Below, one piece after another: positions 60,405 to 64,000 of a DNA stretch of 64,000 nucleotides; position 1 is the stretch's first letter; the number at the start of each line of letters is the position of its first letter. The stretch lies in contig NZ_JAPSKV010000001.1 of the NCBI RefSeq assembly GCF_031181385.1, forward strand, positions 186,001 through 250,000, given 5' to 3'. The position numbers and the translations under genes were made by a program. Source of the DNA: Fredinandcohnia onubensis (GTDB lineage Bacteria > Bacillota > Bacilli > Bacillales > Bacillaceae_L). The notes beneath the pieces are model-generated. The model saw nothing but the letters and a program-made list of their open reading frames with translations, was not told the DNA's origin and made no database searches.

Positions 60405-60447
60405 GAAGGGAATGGAGGTGTGAATCTTTCTAATCTCCATTCCCTTC
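60405..60447 (+). promoter_or_regulatory. Intercistronic hairpin after the binding-protein gene
   Basis: GAAGGGAATGGAG pairs perfectly with CTCCATTCCCTTC (13 bp, 17-base loop). A mixed C/T tail follows. Strongest of the three hairpins placed after transporter binding-protein genes. Confidence 0.82.
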
Positions 60448-60480
60448 CTTTCTAAAATTTTAAGAGAAAGGAAAAGGAGC

Positions 60481-60924
60481 ATGGGTAAAAATATTTTTTC
60501 CTTACTTATTGTTGTTTTTGCAGGTGTCTATTTATTTTCATCCCTTCAATTTCCGTTTATGAAAGACAGTCGACCTGGCGCCGGCTTCTTGCCAATTTTG
60601 ATAGCGGTAGGATTATTGGTGCTATCCCTTATTGATTTAATTAAATCCTTCAAAGAAAACAAAGATTCCAAGATGGATAGAACGTTTTTAAAAGATTTTG
60701 CCATGATTGTGGCATCAATCGCTATTTATATTCTTTTATTTATTTTTCTTGGCGCGCTAATCGGAACGATTGTTTTCACATTTATTGTGTTAACGTTGAT
60801 CAACAAACGAAAAAATCTGCAAAATGCCTTGATTTCCATAATAGGTCCAGCGGTCATTTATGTATTTTTTGAGTACTTGCTTGACACGAACCTACCATTA
60901 GGAATACTAGAAGGTATCATTTAA
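60481..60924 (+). CDS. tctB: Tripartite tricarboxylate transporter small subunit (TctB family)
   Basis: A 147-residue membrane protein with four helices (about 5-22, 36-54, 73-95 and 97-140, the last region containing two segments). The PGAGFLPILIAVGLLVLSL segment is typical of TctB. RBS AAGGAG 2-4 bases from the ATG spacing minimum. Partner of TctA encoded 25 bases downstream. Confidence 0.87.
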   Translation: MGKNIFSLLIVVFAGVYLFSSLQFPFMKDSRPGAGFLPILIAVGLLVLSLIDLIKSFKENKDSKMDRTFLKDFAMIVASIAIYILLFIFLGALIGTIVFTFIVLTLINKRKNLQNALISIIGPAVIYVFFEYLLDTNLPLGILEGII

Positions 60925-60949
60925 CCGCACTCAAAAGGAGGGAATAAAC

Positions 60950-62476
60950 ATGGAGTTTTTAGAAAATGTCATGATGGGGATTGAAGTTGCATTCACCCCT
61001 ACAAATATTCTGTTCGTGTTTTTGGGTGCATTAATTGGTATGATCGTTGGAATTATTCCCGGTTTTGGTGCATCCGCAGGATTAGCTATATTATTACCAG
61101 TAACACTTTCACTTGAGCCAACAACTGCAATTATCATGCTTGCAGGCATATACTACGGCTCACAATATGGAGGAGCAGTAACATCCATTCTCATTAATAC
61201 GCCTGGAGATTCGGCTGCTGTGGTTACAACATTTGAAGGCTATAAAATGACAATGAAGGGGCAGGCCGGAAAGGCGATGATTTATCAGGCCATCGCGTCG
61301 TTCGTCGGAGGAGCGATAGGGGTATTTTTAATTTACACATTTATCCCTTTCTTTACTGGAGTCGCAATGAAATTTGGACCTCCTGAATATTTTATGCTGA
61401 TGCTCATGGGTCTTTTAACTCTCGTTTGGATGACAGATGAAAGCCGGACAAAAGGAATGATCTCTGCGTTAATTGGACTTGCTGTTGCTACCGTAGGGGT
61501 TGACGTAATTTCGGGGATGCCGCGCTTCACATTTAATTCGCCATTTCTAATCAACGGAATTAACTTTATTCCGGTAGCGATTGGGCTATTCGGAGTTGGA
61601 GAGCTACTTCATCGGATTTATGAAGGCGGGCATAAGGATGTCGACGTCGACAGCAGCAATATGGACCTTTCGATCAAAAATAAAAAGAACTGGCCAACTT
61701 GGTTAGAGGTTTGGGCTGATAAATTTGCGTATATCAGAGGTTCAGTCATTGGATTTCTAACAGGGGTCTTACCAGGAGCTGGCGCTACAATTGCTTCCTT
61801 TTTCTCCTATTCGGTTGAGAAAAAAGTATCCAAAACGCCTGAAAAATTTGGAACTGGACATAGTAAGGGATTAGTTGCACCGGAAGCAGCAAACAATGCA
61901 GCAACCGCTGGGGCAATGGTGCCGTTGTTAACATTAGGTATTCCAGGGTCTGCCTCAACGGCTATTTTATTAGGTGCATTTTTAATGTATGGACTACAAC
62001 CAGGACCATTGCTTATGACGCAAAATCCTGAATTCTCCTGGGGAATTATTACAAGTATGCACCTCGGAAATATGATATTATTAATAATAAATATCATTTC
62101 TATTCCATTATTTCTATATATTGTAAAAATGCCATATCGATATTTGGTGCCGATTATTATTACCCTTTGTATTATCGGAACATTCTGTCTAAACTCAAGC
62201 TTCATTGATGTCTGGCTTTTATTGATTTTCGGTCTTGTTGGATTTTTCATGAAGCTGTACGGGTATTCACCAGCAGCACTCGTGTTGGCATTGGTGCTTG
62301 GACCGTTAGCAGAGAACACTTTGAGACAATCATTAATCATGTCTGAATCAGGATTAGGGATTTTCTTAAGTCGCCCAATTTCATTAGGATTCTTGATTTT
62401 AATATTAATCATTATTGTTTATCCATATATCTCCAAACTATTTAATCGAAACAAAAATATTTCAAAACAAGCATAA
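60950..62476 (+). CDS. tctA: Tripartite tricarboxylate transporter large permease (TctA family)
   Basis: A 508-residue permease with about eleven to twelve helices. Conserved motifs are GALIGMIVGIIPGFGASAGLAILLP, YYGSQYGGAVTSILINTPGD and its second-half counterpart GVLPGAGATIASFFSYSVEKK with GIPGSASTAILLGAF, as expected of the duplicated TctA fold. RBS AAAGGAGGG. Imports the carboxylate delivered by TctC. Confidence 0.93.
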   Translation: MEFLENVMMGIEVAFTPTNILFVFLGALIGMIVGIIPGFGASAGLAILLPVTLSLEPTTAIIMLAGIYYGSQYGGAVTSILINTPGDSAAVVTTFEGYKMTMKGQAGKAMIYQAIASFVGGAIGVFLIYTFIPFFTGVAMKFGPPEYFMLMLMGLLTLVWMTDESRTKGMISALIGLAVATVGVDVISGMPRFTFNSPFLINGINFIPVAIGLFGVGELLHRIYEGGHKDVDVDSSNMDLSIKNKKNWPTWLEVWADKFAYIRGSVIGFLTGVLPGAGATIASFFSYSVEKKVSKTPEKFGTGHSKGLVAPEAANNAATAGAMVPLLTLGIPGSASTAILLGAFLMYGLQPGPLLMTQNPEFSWGIITSMHLGNMILLIINIISIPLFLYIVKMPYRYLVPIIITLCIIGTFCLNSSFIDVWLLLIFGLVGFFMKLYGYSPAALVLALVLGPLAENTLRQSLIMSESGLGIFLSRPISLGFLILILIIIVYPYISKLFNRNKNISKQA

Positions 62477-62495
62477 ATGATCTCGGAGGAATGAT

Positions 62496-63152
62496 ATGAA
62501 ACTTCCAGGCCTCGAGTCTGTTGAAAGACAGCCGCTAAATGTAATCGTATATGAAAAATTAAAGACATCCATTGTAAATGGTGACATTGAACCAGGGACA
62601 AGAATTACCGAAGCGACGGTGAGTAAGCAGTTAAATGTAAGCAGTACGCCGGTTCGTGAGGCATTTCGAAAATTGTCTGCAGAAGGATTAATTACGATTG
62701 TTCCTTGGAAGGGTGCAATTGTACAGGAGTTCTCCTCGAAGCAAATACTCGATGTTTACCAATGTAGAACGAGCTTAGAAGAGCTAGCAGTCGAACTTGC
62801 AATCCCAAGAATAGATGCAGAAGGGATTAAGCAGTTAAAGGAATGTGTAGAAAAATCCATAACTTGCGAGTCGCATACAGAATACGTGGAACTAAACACA
62901 AAATTGCACGATTTGATTTATGAATACGCAGACAACCCAACACTTATGAATCTATACAATCAGATCAAAGATGTCGTGATTCATAATCGGATTGTCACTT
63001 CGTATAGCGAAGAGCGGAAACGACAAATCATTCAAGAACACGAAGCAATCATTAAATACATCGAGCAAAAAGATATCGACAACGCTAAACATGCTGTCCG
63101 CACCCACATTCTTAAAGGGTACGACCACATCAAAACCCGATTTGAAAAATAA
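62496..63152 (+). CDS. GntR family transcriptional regulator, FCD subfamily
   Basis: A 218-residue regulator. The winged HTH (about 14-75) has TEATVSKQLNVSSTPVREAFRKL; FCD-type helices follow (about 85-210). RBS CGGAGG. Last gene of the TTT operon and probably its autoregulator, acting through the twin palindromes at the operon promoter. Confidence 0.88.
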   Translation: MKLPGLESVERQPLNVIVYEKLKTSIVNGDIEPGTRITEATVSKQLNVSSTPVREAFRKLSAEGLITIVPWKGAIVQEFSSKQILDVYQCRTSLEELAVELAIPRIDAEGIKQLKECVEKSITCESHTEYVELNTKLHDLIYEYADNPTLMNLYNQIKDVVIHNRIVTSYSEERKRQIIQEHEAIIKYIEQKDIDNAKHAVRTHILKGYDHIKTRFEK

Positions 63153-63156
63153 AATT

Positions 63157-63186
63157 TGGGACAGGGGGGACAGATCCCTTGTCCCA
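63157..63186. repeat. GGGACAGG-type palindromic repeat, also a likely terminator
   Basis: TGGGACAGGGGGGACAGATC followed by CCTTGTCCCA forms a hairpin. It is followed by gc and seven T, so it may end the GntR transcript. Confidence 0.7.
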
Positions 63187-63204
63187 GCTTTTTTTGCTGA
63201 AGGT

Positions 63205-63260
63205 ACCATGGGGACGGTTCTCCTGGTCCATAAAACCAAGAGAACCGTCCCTGTGGTTCT
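63205..63260. repeat. GGGGACGGTTCTC / GAGAACCGTCCC palindromic repeat
   Basis: Identical in the palindrome core and bridge to 57781-57839 over about 50 bases, located between the GntR gene and the convergent M20 gene. Confidence 0.82.
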
Positions 63261-63265
63261 TATGA

Positions 63266-64000
63266 TCAATTATCGTAATTCTCCACAAAGTCCTTCAACA
63301 CATGTACAGAATGTACGCAGTCATTTAGAGAAGTCCACTCAGCAGGGTTGTGGCTGATGCCGTCTTTGCTCTGGGCAAAAATCATCGCTACTGGCAGGAC
63401 GTGTCCAACAATCATCGCGTCGTGGCCGGCACCGCTTGGTAAATAGACTGGCTCAATTCCTTGAGCGACAACAGATTTTTCAAGCTTTTTCTGCATGTCT
63501 TCGCTGATTGGAACGGGTGCTTCGCGGAAAGTTTCTTCATATTGAAGTTCAATTCCGTGGGCCTCGGAAATTGTTTGTGCTTTTTCAATCACCATATCTA
63601 TAAGTCGGTCTCGTGTTTCCTTTTTGATATCACGAATGTCAACTGTCAGGCGAACTTCACCCGGTATAACGTTTGCGCCGTTTGGAAGCACATCGACTTT
63701 ACCAACGGTTGCGACCGCTGATGAACTTACCTGCCCAGGTAGAGATTGGACCTCATGAATGAACTGGCTCGCTGCAACCAACGCATCCTTACGGTCATTC
63801 ATTGGCGTGTTACCTGCATGTCCGGCAAGTCCGGAAAACGTCATTCGTAACCAGCATGGCCCAGCGATTCCAGTCACAATTCCAACTGGCACCCCAGCCT
63901 TCTCTAATCTTTTTCCTTGCTCAATATGTAACTCTACGAACGCCTCAAGTTTGGTCAGATCTCTTTTGGAATTAAAATATCCGTCTACCGGAAGTCCAAT
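63266..64000 (-). CDS. M20 family amidohydrolase (N-carbamoyl-L-amino acid hydrolase / allantoate amidohydrolase-like), cut by window end
   Basis: The C-terminal 244 residues are visible and the frame is open to the window edge. ELHIEQG (metal-binding Glu/His) sits near the visible N-terminus, followed by GLAGHAGNTPMNDRKDAL (dimerisation-domain substrate loop) and a C-terminal SGAGHDAMI (metal His) plus FAQSKDGISHNPAEW segment. This pattern is that of HyuC, AmaB and AllC enzymes that hydrolyse carbamoyl or ureido groups. Convergent with the TTT operon, so the two may share a nitrogenous substrate pathway. Confidence 0.87.
   Translation of the reverse strand: MGLPVDGYFNSKRDLTKLEAFVELHIEQGKRLEKAGVPVGIVTGIAGPCWLRMTFSGLAGHAGNTPMNDRKDALVAASQFIHEVQSLPGQVSSSAVATVGKVDVLPNGANVIPGEVRLTVDIRDIKKETRDRLIDMVIEKAQTISEAHGIELQYEETFREAPVPISEDMQKKLEKSVVAQGIEPVYLPSGAGHDAMIVGHVLPVAMIFAQSKDGISHNPAEWTSLNDCVHSVHVLKDFVENYDN

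Overview
The window looks like chromosomal DNA from a low-GC, spore-forming Bacillaceae (Bacillus, Neobacillus or Cytobacillus-like). The signs are strong GGAGG-type ribosome binding sites, frequent GTG/TTG starts, LysM/GH18 spore or wall hydrolases, a sporulation-type PAS histidine kinase, a guanine riboswitch ahead of xpt-pbuX, and CcpA-like cre sites. No rRNA, tRNA, prophage, insertion sequence or CRISPR array was seen. The genus is an inference.

Layout. 1-5.2 kb: a giant LysM/Ig-like/GH18 surface protein, cut by the window start. 5.2-5.76 kb: an unusual non-coding block of 20-bp tandem repeats. 5.8-6.9 kb: a SEC-C protein. 7.2-17.6 kb: a sugar-acid operon resembling the E. coli yiaKLMNO set plus kduD, holding two NAD(P)H dehydrogenases, a TRAP transporter, a zinc alcohol dehydrogenase, KduD, a Gfo/Idh oxidoreductase, YiaL/YhcH and a GntR regulator, followed by a separate L-gulonate/L-galactonate dehydrogenase-like gene. 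17.7-30 kb: small secreted and membrane proteins, a chemoreceptor behind a c-di-GMP-I riboswitch, a histidine kinase, a second GH18/LysM protein, a subtilisin-like protease and an LCP wall ligase. 30.2-38.3 kb: an amino-sugar operon (SSS symporter, AGE epimerase, ceramidase-like protein, NagB, NagA, SIS protein, ROK repressor). 38.9-43.3 kb: ribokinase, nucleoside hydrolase, M20 peptidase and PurU. 43.5-52.0 kb: an RpiR-controlled cluster (second TRAP transporter, alcohol dehydrogenase, DeoC/LacD-type aldolase, FGGY kinase, 2-hydroxyacid dehydrogenase) that reads like a complete but unassigned catabolic route. 52.4-57.7 kb: PRPP synthetase, a second SEC-C protein, a membrane protein and riboswitch-controlled xpt-pbuX. 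58.3-64 kb: an M29/NicX-like protein, a tripartite tricarboxylate transporter (TctCBA), a GntR regulator and, convergently, an M20 amidohydrolase cut by the window end.

How it works together. Three tripartite transporter operons each place a strong hairpin directly after the binding-protein gene, which would allow excess binding protein. Each operon has a recognisable candidate operator: a 16-bp palindrome for the first GntR, a repeated 17-bp motif for RpiR, and twin 12-bp palindromes overlapping a good sigma-A promoter for the second GntR. Purine and ribose salvage genes (nucleoside hydrolase, ribokinase, PRPP synthetase, Xpt, PbuX) are spread along the right half.

The non-coding DNA is the most unusual part. 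It has three 20-bp repeat arrays (one with a higher-order 60-bp pattern), a 104-bp structured element in two near-identical copies plus a remodelled third copy, and about fifteen loci of a GGGAC(A/G)GG-type palindromic repeat scattered between genes. These palindromes extend several reading frames upstream of their true starts.
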